DNA from: Pyrenula massariospora
Lineage: Eukaryota > Ascomycota > Eurotiomycetes > Pyrenulales > Pyrenulaceae
Direction: 5' to 3'
Length of the DNA stretch: 64,000 nucleotides
Assembly: GCA_021030905.1 (NCBI GenBank)
Contig: JAGFMI010000017.1
Location: 620,001 to 684,000, forward strand
The position numbers and the translations under genes are program-made. Shown here in pieces: positions 23,201-33,838 of this stretch; position 1 is the first letter of the stretch; each line of letters starts with the position of its first letter. The notes beneath the pieces are model-generated. The model was not told the origin of the DNA, did not search any database, and was given only the letters and a program-made list of their open reading frames with translations.

Positions 23201-25605
23201 CCAGAATTCATGGAGCAAAACGGCCAATTGTGCATAAGTCGGCTTGCCGAAGCTGTGTCTCCAAATACAAAGATACATAATGACACTATGCCACGAAGCT
23301 CAGTGGAAAAGATGTTTGGGTCAGATCCGAAAAGATGCTTGGATCTTACAATTGGGACCCCAGGTCTCTTCGACACACTTTGTTTTGACGACGATGATTG
23401 CCACGATCAGCCACTGAGACCGACAGAGATTGATATCGAAGTCAAGACCTCGGGCTTGGGCTTCAAGGATGTACTTGTAGCGTCTGGGCAGATGCCAGGA
23501 AACGTTCTTGGATACGAATGCTCCGGAATCGTGTCACAAGCAGGCCTAGAAAGTGGATATCAGCCCGGTGACAAAGTCTGCGCTTTGACGACCAGTGGTG
23601 GTTTCAAAACAGTCGTCCGGACCGATGCGACTAGGGTTATGAAGATCCCGGAGAACCTGACTTTCGATGCTGCAGCTGGGATACCGATGGCCTTCGCTAC
23701 AGCATTCTATTCACTTGTGACTATTGCCAATCTACAGAAAGGAGAGTCTGTGCTCATCCATTCTGGAGCCGGTGGAACGGGACAGGCAGCCATTCAAATC
23801 GCGCAAAGACTGCACGCCCACGTATTTACGACTGTTGGATCCGAGGCAAAGAGAAAGCTACTTATGGAAGTCTACAACATCCCGGAGGATCATATATTTT
23901 CCAGTCGAGACACCAACTTTGCACAAAGCATTATGAGCATGACTGGCTCGGGTGTCGATGTTGTTCTCAATTCACTCATTGGGGAACTACAGACGGCATC
24001 CTGGTCCTCTATAGCACCGCTTGGAAGGTTTGTGGAACTTGGAAAGGCTGATATTGGGACATCAGGCAATTCACTACCAATGGGACCGTTTATGAACAAT
24101 GTGTCCTTTCATTCGGTCAGCCTTGACATCCTAATGGAAAAGGCCAAGCCACTCATGGCGAAAATTATGATTGCTTTCTCGAAGCTATTTGCTGATGGGG
24201 TACCGGTCACTCCGCCGCAGCCACTACATGTCTACCCAATTTCGAGGATCGAGGACGCCTTTCGGTACATGCAGACTGGGGATAATGACGGGAAGACTGT
24301 GGTAAAGATGGTAAATAGCGATATTGTCAAGGCAAGTCCTTAATGGAGCTCTTTAGTGAGAAACTTACCAATAGAATCAAACAGGTTCTTCCCAGCCTTA
24401 AGCCGAAATACAATTTCGAAAGCAATGCAACGTACGTTATCGCTGGGGGTCTTGGCGGGTTAGGTCGTAGTATCGTCCAGTGGATGGCTGATCGGAAAGC
24501 ACGCTACTTCCTCCTTCTCTCTAGATCTGGTGCGATTGGTAGCGAGATGGGTCGTGACTTGATAGAGGAAATGAAGGCACGAGGCGTGCACGTCCATGCA
24601 CCATGTTGCGATATTATCAACGAACAGACAGTAGCAACCGTGATGGAGGAATGCATCCGCACGATGCCTCCGATCAAAGGTTGTATCCAAGCATCGATGG
24701 TGCTCAAGGTAAGTCCACCCGCACTCTCGATAGCGTGGAAGCTAAGACCCAGATCCCAGGACGCTCTGCTCGAGAGCATAACCGCCGCCGACCTCCACGC
24801 CGTCCTCCGCCCCAAAACCCTCGGCACCCTCAACCTCCACCACCACCTACCCAAACCCCTCGACTTCTTCGTCCTTCTCTCCTCCGTCGCCGGCGTCACC
24901 GGCTCCCGCGGCCAAGCCAACTACTCCGCCGCCAACGCCTTCCAGGACGCCTTCGCCTCGCGTCTCGCCGCCCAGGGCCACCCCTGCCTCTCCCTCAACC
25001 TCGGCAGCATCATGTCCATCGGCCTCGCCGCCGAGCGCGACCTCACCAGCACCCTGCGCCGCAGCGGCTTCGAGGGCGTCCGCAAGGCCGAGTTCCTCGC
25101 CCTGCTGGACTGGGCGTGCACCCCGGGCTTGGCCGAAGCGCGCGATCCGCGCACCGCGCAGCTCGTCAGCGGGCTGGCCGGGGCGGTGACCCTGCCGGCG
25201 GCGCAGTTTCGGGACGTCTACTGGACGTCGAAGCCCATGATGCGGCCGCTCCTAAGGGTCAACGCCGCCGCGGAGGCATCCCGGACGGGGCCGGTTGAGA
25301 GTGCAGTGCAGGATGATTTCGCGGGACAGCTGGCGGCAGCGGCGGATGCGGCCGCGGCAAAGGAGGCGGCGCTGGCGGCGCTGGTGGATCGTCTGGCGCG
25401 GCTGCTGGCGGTGCCGAGGGCGGACATCGATCCTCATCGGCCGGTTCCGGCGTTCGGGATCGATAGTCTAATTGCGCTAGAGCTGAGGCAGTGGGTGGGT
25501 AAAGAATTGCGGGCGGAGATGAGTCTCCTCGATATCATGCAGAGTGCTAGCCTAGAGGAGGTGGCGGCGAAGGTGGCGGAGGGGACGGAGTTGAAAGCTT
25601 ATTAG
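17239..25605 (+). CDS. Highly reducing type I polyketide synthase (KS-AT-DH-MT-ER-KR-ACP)
   Basis: Ten exons (17239-17487, 17558-17702, 17757-18025, 18092-18679, 18737-19409, 19457-20548, 20611-20675, 20729-24331, 24385-24708, 24760-25605) give 2617 residues. KS has active-site Cys200 in DTACSGS, then EAHGTGT and [12 protein letters not shown] has GHSSG (Ser near 688). DH has [10 protein letters not shown] around His1026 and a later HPTDLDS. The methyltransferase has SAM motif [10 protein letters not shown] near 1500. ER starts near 1935, with [10 protein letters not shown] has GGLGGLG near 2249 and the Tyr in [12 protein letters not shown] has GIDSL near 2570. All domains look active, so a fully reducible, C-methylated chain is expected. 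No thioesterase, reductase or condensation domain follows the ACP, so release needs a partner. Intron 8 is probably GC-AG. Exon 10 is sharply GC-rich, unlike the rest of the gene. Confidence 0.95.
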
Positions 25606-26583
25606 TGTAGTGAAGTATGAGGCGTAATGGTCTCCATAGCTTTTTCACACAAGGTTCATGACAGACTGAATGAAGCTATCGTTAAAACTCCAAATGATTA
25701 ACAAGAAAGGCTCTAATGAACGAGGGCGGCATTTGTGGGATGGATAAGATTCCTCGAGTTTTCGCCCAAACTTACTAGGTAGAACAGTGGGCTGCCCAGG
25801 TGGTAGGCCTACCAGAAGTAATTCTTATAGTGGCAAATCTCTAGCCAAATCCGACCAGATCCAGTGGCTCATTTGAATCTATTATTCGCTTGGCCCAGCA
25901 GACGTGAAGCACGTCAAGATGCGAGACTGGGCATTAATCTCGTGCGCAAGGTCCGGTGCAGAAGATTAGCAAGCAGTAATCGTTGCAAAGTGGTCATAGC
26001 TCATATGCTTTTAATGGGAACAAATAGGGAACGTGAAGACTTTTAGTACTTCTTCCACTAAGCGCTCAAGCTGATCTTGTCGCATAGTTCGATGAGTGCG
26101 GCACTGCCACCAACATCCTCCCACACTCGACGTGGATGCGTTTGCAGCTTCGACCAACCACATGCCCATGCATGTTGAGCGCCCCCGTAAAGATGGTCTT
26201 CCACAGCTCGAAAGCACGGAGGCTAAATCAGCATCTTTCCCTTGCCTTGAAACCAATTCATTCGGAAGGCTCCCCCAGCTGGTCGACTCATTGCCATCGT
26301 GTTTACTTACCTATCCCTTACTAGTCGGTAATGGGCCAAGTTCCCGTTGTCCCTATATTTTCGGATATCTGCGGGGTAGCGGAGGCCTAAAATTATAGAG
26401 ATGATAAACCTATTATTTAGGGGCGATAAGTCTATTATCAGGGGGGATACAGCTAAGTTGCCTAAAGCTGCGGAAATTTGGCCCATTACCGACTAGTAAG
26501 GGATATGGGTCCTGTGCGAAGCACCTTGGTCATTTCGTATGCTCTCCCCCTGTATTGTGACTCACCAGTACAGAATTAGACGA
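25606..26583. other. Intergenic interval containing a MITE
   Basis: No gene is visible. The interval holds one 190-bp terminal-inverted-repeat element (26314-26503, listed separately) between the 3' ends of the PKS and the WW-domain gene, which converge here. Confidence 0.6.
26314..26503. mobile_element. MITE copy 1 (190 bp, TA target site)
   Basis: The ends form near-perfect inverted repeats of about 26 bp, starting TCCCTTACTAGTCGGTAATG and ending with its complement. TA dinucleotides flank both ends (26312-26313 and 26504-26505), the target duplication expected of Tc1/mariner-type insertion. There is no coding capacity, so it would have been moved by a transposase elsewhere. A second copy of identical length lies at 29639-29828. 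This copy is the less mutated of the two. Confidence 0.85.
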
Positions 26584-28742
26584 TCAGTCAATTTCTTCGA
26601 TAATTGGAGTGGGATAATTCGGTGGTCTCCGAGGCCTCGACAACCTTATAGGGTGCTCCGTTGCTTCAGCATTGCCCCACCAAAGCTCCCCGCGGATCTT
26701 GATGGCTTCATCGGAGAGACCTTTATCCCAAACAGACCCCTCTATGTAGCACGAAACTTCCGTATCATCAAACTTAAAGGTTTTGAGGTCAACATAGCCT
26801 TCTTCAACAAGATGTAATAAAAGGCGATCACCATCCTTCGAAATCTGTTTGTTGCGTCTGGGGTGCTCATACGACGTGATCTTTGACTTTTTGTGCACCC
26901 AAAATACCCTTCCAAAGACTGTGCAGACTCTCTCCCAGCCTGGAATTTCACGAAGCCTTACTTCTCGTTTTGGCGGGTTCCAGAAACACCGCTTTTCTGC
27001 TCCTCGAGCATAAGTGTCCACAAAGAAGAGCCGATTCTCGTTGTCGATTCGCCAATCCCAGCCCTCTGGTAGTGTTGGTTTTTCTTTGAGTGGATATAGT
27101 TCGCTTAAGGGTAGTTTCTTCCATCTGATGCTCAAAATTTCGCGTTCCGGATATTTCGGCGGTCCTTGATCACCGACAGTGGCTTTAGTCGAAGATTCTG
27201 AGCATGAAGGGGCTTCATCAAGAGGGATCGTTTGATACCTGACTGGGCGCTTTCGATCCTTACTGTCACCCTTCGCGTTTGACGTTTTGGCATGTAAGTC
27301 TCTGACATTTTCATCTCTACCACTTTCAAGTGGGCCAGTAATGCCATCTTCACGGCTAGGGTGGATTTCGTCTTCATGACCATATTGTAATTTGGAGTGG
27401 ACTTTACTATGATCACCCAGCTTTTTCTCTTGCTCTAGTCCAGACACTTTTGATCTGGATGGGTCCTGGAATTGCTCCCCGTCTTTAGCCTTTAAAGTCT
27501 CAGTATTTTCTACATGTGGCTGTGGCTTCCGCAATTTTTCACCTGCGGCATTCCGATTGCCCTGGGAACTTGAAATCGGTTCCACAATACAGTGCTGGTC
27601 AGATCGTTCTCGAGTGTTCTGCGGAGGAGCTTGCTCATCGTCATCTGGTATATCCTCAACCGATGGTTTCTTATAGTTATTGAGTCCTTTTGGGGTCCCC
27701 TCAGCATCTATATGCCTTTGGCTAGAACTAACAGTATCTGTGTCTGCTTGTGACTGGTCCAATCGTGGCTTCGTCGCACTGGCATTAGAATCTGCTTTTG
27801 AAGTAATGCCTTGCCTAGACATTGGTTCATTTTGAAATCTAATGAGATAGACAGACTATTTAGTATAGAAGCATAGAACCTGTGGATATGACGAACCTAA
27901 CTGTGGGTGGCTCCGTGATCTGTTCATCTAATTGTCCTTCTCGTTTTAGTCGGTCTAGATAAGTCATGAGAGCAGGTGCGTACTTGTCGATATCCGCGCT
28001 TCGAACATTATTCTTAAGGATCAAATCTCTACGGAACATTCGCCATGTTTCCTTATCGTCATCTTCGTAGTCAGTCAAGGAAGACTTGATCGAGCCGTTT
28101 CCTTCTCTCAACTGCCTCGCAGATTCGTCAATGCCTTCGAGTAGCCTAGATAGTACGGCATTCTCGACATGATCATCAAAATTCATTCCAAGCACTTTGA
28201 GGTATGCCGATATAGCTGTTGTCTTATGGACCAAAGTTTTTCGCAGGCTATGAAGATTTCGGTTGGCGTGCTGGGCTCGGTGCCAATTCAAAGACTGAGT
28301 ACGTCCTGATTTATTCTCGTTCGCAATTTTTCCCAGTTTAGAGACAACAGACCTACAATCTCTTGATAAATCATTCCATCTATGAAGATCTTCTGGGTTG
28401 TTGTTAAAGGGTGACTTTTCAGATGTAGCTTCAGCCTGAATATTATCCATGAGCGCTTGCAGTGCATCGAGCTCTTCAGTGACCCTAGCATGTTTACCAA
28501 AAGATTCGTTCCAGCCATTGTACGTGCGGATCGTGAGATGGGCAAGTGAGAGAACATCGTCGAGTGAGAAGGATGGGGTGCTGTCTGTAAGGATGGTAAA
28601 TAAGTTTCTTCAGCAGAATAAAGGGAGGTCCCTCACCATTATTAGGCGCATTGGCGTGTATGATACTCCCATAATTAAGGCCAACCTGGAACCCCCTGTT
28701 GCCATCCCCGGAGAAAGCTACGCTAGTGCTCTGATCCGGCAT
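26584..28742 (-). CDS. Amyloid-motif (PP, RHIM-like) protein with helical domain and two WW-like domains
   Basis: Three exons on the minus strand (28742-28637, 28584-27897, 27838-26584) give 682 residues. Residues 15-25, NRGFQVGLNYG, fit N-x-G-x-Q-x-G-x-N-x-G, the pseudo-palindromic (PP) motif of fungal signalling amyloids that is compared with the mammalian RHIM. Residues about 36-265 are helical and resemble N-terminal domains of fungal NACHT/STAND proteins. A long polar, probably disordered stretch follows (about 270-515). Two WW-like modules come next: LPEGWDWR...FWNPP near 520-555 and PGWERV...YEHP near 562-595, the second with Tyr in place of the second Trp. PP motifs at protein N-termini usually receive or transmit an amyloid fold in cell-death signalling; WW domains bind proline-rich peptides. 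No NTPase or pore-forming domain is present. Function not known. Confidence 0.75.
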
Positions 28743-31700
28743 GATCTGCTTTTAATTGCATCTCAAGATCTTCGATGACACGATATGGGCTGACGGCAAG
28801 GGCTAGGATCCACAAGTAAGCTGACGACAATGCCCGCATCCCAACAGCACAACTTCACATCAGGTAATTCTTAAGACAGCGATCCCATTTTTCAACCTAA
28901 GGTTCTCAAAGAAAGTCAAATACAGGTTTTGAACCAGCAACGTCAGCGTGGTATTGACTTATTGTTTTCGCAAAAGGTGGAATCGGCAGGATTAAGATGG
29001 CAGACAAATGTAGCTCGCTGACTGCATGATACCGAAGCCTCATCCCACTTGGTCTACCAATGCCTGGTCTCCTCATGCGGAACCGAATCCTTGGCTAAAA
29101 AGCAATTACGTCGACATCAAGATCTCAACATAACAAGGCATAGCTGGTTGGGCACCCCCCGTATTTCTTACTATTCGTAGGCTAATTCGATAGCGACAAT
29201 CATTTAAAAGTCTGGACTAATTGAAGCGAGGTTGATCTGTTACCTGTGGACGCCTTGCGCTTTACGTTCGTTGGACTCTGCTGCGTGAAAAGGGTGTCCA
29301 TCGTAGCCTTATAGCATAGATTCATAGAACAAGAACACAGAGATGAGAAATTGTAGGCCGCAGCGAGAATCTATATGCTTCGCATCGGTATTTGTCAGCA
29401 TTTCATGTCCTTCGATTGTCGCAGTTTAAGAGGTAGCTTTTTCATATGTCGAGCATCTTGGTCATTCGGAGCACTCCAAGAGCAACAATGAAGTGTGCAT
29501 TTTCCGACACTGAATCTTTGATCTCAGCATTCCGATACTCAAGTTTGTAGAGTTTGGTATCATTGCTATCGAAATCTCACGACACATGTCTCTGAAAATA
29601 AAACCATCTTTTAGCCAAATAAGTATCTTCCCACAATATCCCTTACTAGTTGGTAATAGGCTAAGTTTCCATTATCTCTATATTTTTAAATATCTATAAG
29701 GTAGCGGAGACTTAAAATTATAAAGATAATAAATCTATTATTTAAGAATAATAAATTTATTGTTAGGAGAGATACAGCTAAATCATTTAAAGCTGCAGAA
29801 ACTTAGTCTATTACTGACTAGTAAGGGATACCAACGACGCGGTAGTTTCGTTCAAATAAATTGTAAAGTTTAAGAGTTCTAGCTTCCGCCGTCAGAGAAT
29901 CAGAGAGACCTGCTTTCGGACGATTCTTTTGAAAGATTAGCTCCGAGCCTACTTTGGCCTTAGTCCACGGGCCGTGGTCCCCGAAAACATTGATGCTCCA
30001 TCTTGTACCGAAGTGAAGAACATATCGTAAAGACCATACAGGATGGCAAGTCATGCCATCCCCATTGCGATCGAGTCCGATATCTGTTAGATCTTTTATG
30101 CACTATCGCCACCGCGCTCATGCCACATACTTGTGGTCCACTCCTCTGTGGCTATTAGTGATACACTTACATGCAATGAAGAGGATCAATCATACCCATG
30201 CTGTCCACTGCTACCGGCATATGGTTACACATCATAAGAATGGCGAAAAAAGCCAGCAAAGGTAGCATATTTACAATGCCAGCACCAAGACCTTTACGAC
30301 TTCCTTCCAATTCGAGCATGACTACTTGGGCTTTGTCGCAATGCCTCACCCTGACGTCGAACTCTTGACAAGGTTATCCTGCTCTTATCAAACAAACGAG
30401 ACGAAGATTGCCTGTTTATTGAGGGCCTTGATGGTAGCTTGCGATTCCCTCGCGTTATGCAAGCACACTACTTACGAATAACGCTTTTGGTAGCCCGGTC
30501 TATGGACCACGAGCGGGTGCCGCATTGAGGAGGCAAGATACGTGCTGGTTAGAGCAGGTCTGGTTGGCTGAGGAGCGTTCTAAATCGAGAGCAGGTGAAG
30601 CAGCACATGGGTTTCACAATGTCCGCAGCGAAATTATGTAAAGTCTCTTTGGTCAGTGTTGCTATATTATCGGGTAAAATATTAGCATATCTGCAAGCAG
30701 GTCAGGCACTTGCAGTCGGATCGACCGAGCTAGAATGGTCACAAAAAGCCCTGGTCCTTTGGGAAAGCTTTAAACGTGGTACATCCCGAATGATGATGGA
30801 TTCGCGCGGCAAGTCAATTGCAATCTTGCTTCCTGTCATGACACCTAGCTGGGGATGACAACAACTTGCCGAGAGTCAAGACCGCAAAAATCAAACACGT
30901 CTTTGAATTTTTTCAAACCATAGTATAGGACTCTCCCTAAGTAAGCATCATTCTTAATCTTACCTCTGTCACTCTATGATCATACGGCTAACGCTGGTGA
31001 AAGAGTCACCCCCAGGAATGACGATCCCACGAATAAAGAAACCTAGACATAGGCATATTAGCAGGTCAGCCGGTCTGCACATGATATTGTGGATGCTTAA
31101 AAAGTCAATGGCCACATCAGCAATGACATTATTGAATATCAGAAAACAGATGCCTGTTTACCTTGACCTTCCAAGCTTGGTCCATGACCAGTTATGGCAA
31201 AAGACGGGCCTTCGCGATTTAGCCTGGCGAGACCAGATATTCGATTGTGAGCTTTGCTATTGATTTAAATTCATATACCGTATCAAATGGCTACCGATGG
31301 GACCTGTCTTATTGGCCGAAGCCATGTCGTTTGCAGCTGACTAATGTCTTTCTCTAGGTGATGATTTCGCATTCGTCGCGAAATCAGCAGTGTCACCCTG
31401 GGCAGCAGAAAATTTGAGAGGTGATGTACACAGATCTCCTCTTTCCTTCCAATGATATGGGATTAAAGAGTGGCCGCTGGTCGAGACAGATGCTAATCAG
31501 CGATTGTTAACAACAAGCTTTTACGATAGTCTTCGGTGTAACTTTCGGAGAGCGCAGAAGAGATGGGAGACTGCAACGGCACGCTTACAACTGGCATTTT
31601 AACACGAAGGATCTGACGAAAGTCATCTTCTTCGAACCGTCTGACCGATGTGATTCAGCCGGGCTGCTCTCTAAGTTTGCAATCTTAAACACCCAGGGTT

Positions 31701-33838
31701 GAACTGACTTTCGCTATCGTATAGCCGATAGATAGAATTATGAAGGTTTCAACGGGGTATTTTAATCTAGAGTCCGATCTTTCCGTGTCGTGAAAAATGT
31801 TTTGGATCATCGAGGCATTGTAACTTGGGCCCGGAATATCTGCGTTCAATGTTGCATAAGCAGACGAGAGTATGTCTTCAAAGCTACACAGATAGGAGCT
31901 CGCTTTGAATACCACTTACCTGCAGGCACCGGTACTTGATGTGCCTGATTGATATAACATTCCTTCCCCTGTTCATCTTTGACCCCCTCCCAACTTCCAT
32001 ACTGTTCTTCTTCTCATCCGATAGTCACGTGTTCATAGAATGGACCGTCCGAACCACATTCACCCCCCCGGCGCCCAAACCTTACCACATTCTTCACCCC
32101 CTCTCTCTTCCTAGTCATCACCGGAACCTCATTCCCTCTCCATCCTGACACCGTCCTCCTTCCAACCCGGTTCCCTGCGCCGGCCCGCTCCGCTTCTCCA
32201 CCTCTCAGCAGACTGAAAACCCTTGCTTCTCCGCCGGCGCCGTCTCCGGTGTGAAATGCTTCCTCACCTCATCGACGCGGTCCTGCACCAGATCTGACCA
32301 CGACAGCGGTGCAGGCGAACGAAGGTGACGACAGGCTACCAGAGACAGAGCCTAGGTATCTAGTAGAATTTTAGGAGGCAAAGGTCGTGGCTAGGCTAGA
32401 GTTTTGAAAGACATGAATTTGTTTGTAAAGGCTGGTGGTGAAGGAGAGGGTGAGCAAGGCTAGGGCCACGACCGGCCCAACAGCGTAGATTGGGTTATGG
32501 TGATTGGTAGGCGTGGTCTTGATTGGTGGGATCGGAAATGGATTTCCTAATCTGGTATTGTTGAGGGAATCTATTGGCAACCTCAAGGTTGCCTTGTGCT
32601 ATGAGTCATTCCCAATATTGTCGTCTTGTGAACAGCTCAATAAGCTAATGATTAGGCACTGATGAGATTGCCGGATTATAGTAAAATTTGTAGTCTTTTC
32701 TTTCTGGAATGGTGAAGGTTCCAGTATGTAGGATGTAGCTACGTAATTAGAAGCCAATTAATGCCTGCAAGTGGTCATGTTGCGTAATATGGTTTTCAAT
32801 AGGAGCCAATGGCTGATCATTCCACAAGCTTGTGTATAGGTGAATCTTGTTATGTCCACGACGACAACCGCCTTTTACCGCTTTCGGGCCTGGCTGTGTC
32901 ATCATATGTGTACACCGCTTGCCATGGCTATCGGTTCTTCCAGTCTTGCAGAGGCCGCACATATGCGGTGCATCAATACATTCACTTACGACGTGAAAAT
33001 CGCCGTCTTTGCTTTGAAACTAGGCTCTGTGTGTTCAACTATGTATACGTAGGCCTTCTTTCTCTTACCAAGAGAAAGATAAAGTTGTTGATTGGGATCC
33101 TCACGATGTCTCGTTTATACCAATTTCGATGCGAGATGTGAATGACTCGAAGACTCCCGCGATATAGAAGTGCCTTTTCATCGGTTCTTTCTCAAGCTGC
33201 AATTAGTTCATCCGACGTCGCCGTCTGCCTCTTGAGGTTCCGCTTTCGAGTCCGTGGCAATGTCTCTCGAGACCGAGAGGCGATGCGCTCATTATTTTAT
33301 TCTTCAGAATGTGGTCTTCATACCTGAAGCTATATATATATTCTTGTCTCCACGGAGCACATTATTATACCGATATAAGTGTGCAGCTCGGAAGATGACT
33401 CAAGAGCTGCTGCAGCCCTCCAGTGAACAGTGTCGAGCGAGTTGATAGGTGACGACAGAAGGTGTATTCGAGAATTGTGACTGCGGTAATGGGGAAACGT
33501 AAAGCCGTGACCGAGCACGACAGTGAGACTGGCTGCAGAAGAGATGCGATGCTTTACGCAGCAAAAACAGCGGACAAGAAGACGAGATGTTTTGCTGTTG
33601 AGGAAGGTATTTGACGCTGATCGAGATTGAAACATCGAACAAAGAGAATGGATCAACACTGGGTGAACACAAGAAACGACGATCACCAAAACCTCATCAC
33701 CTCCGAGAATCGCCTTTTAGATCACACTTCTGGTAGAAAACCATGCACGCTTCGCCAAATCTTCAAGACAGCTCGAGCAATTCCTTCTAGGTCTTTCTCG
33801 ATTTGTCTCAGTCAAGGAACGTCAAACAGAAACGCAGA
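28743..33838. other. Gene-poor tract with a second MITE and decayed fragments
   Basis: About 5 kb with no gene model I can support. It contains MITE copy 2 (29639-29828). A few stretches look like old coding sequence, for example 30355-30530 and 31340-31420 on the plus strand, but none extends into a spliceable gene. A C-rich patch lies near 32050-32250. A tRNA-like B-box match near 28923 lacks the rest of a tRNA. Confidence 0.45.
29639..29828. mobile_element. MITE copy 2 (190 bp, transition-mutated)
   Basis: Same element and same length as copy 1, again flanked by TA (29637-29638 and 29829-29830). Aligned by eye without gaps, the two copies differ at about 40 of 190 positions and every difference is a transition. 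In about 38 of them this copy has T or A where copy 1 has C or G. This is the pattern left by repeat-induced point mutation. Confidence 0.85.

Noticed and set aside
24603-25298. Arg/Pro-rich open frame over the PKS KR region
   Set aside because: Alternate frame of a GC-rich coding exon; the PKS frame carries the KR active site.
28915-28990. tRNA-like B-box (GGTTCAAAACC on the minus strand)
   Set aside because: No matching A-box, anticodon arm or acceptor stem could be folded around it.
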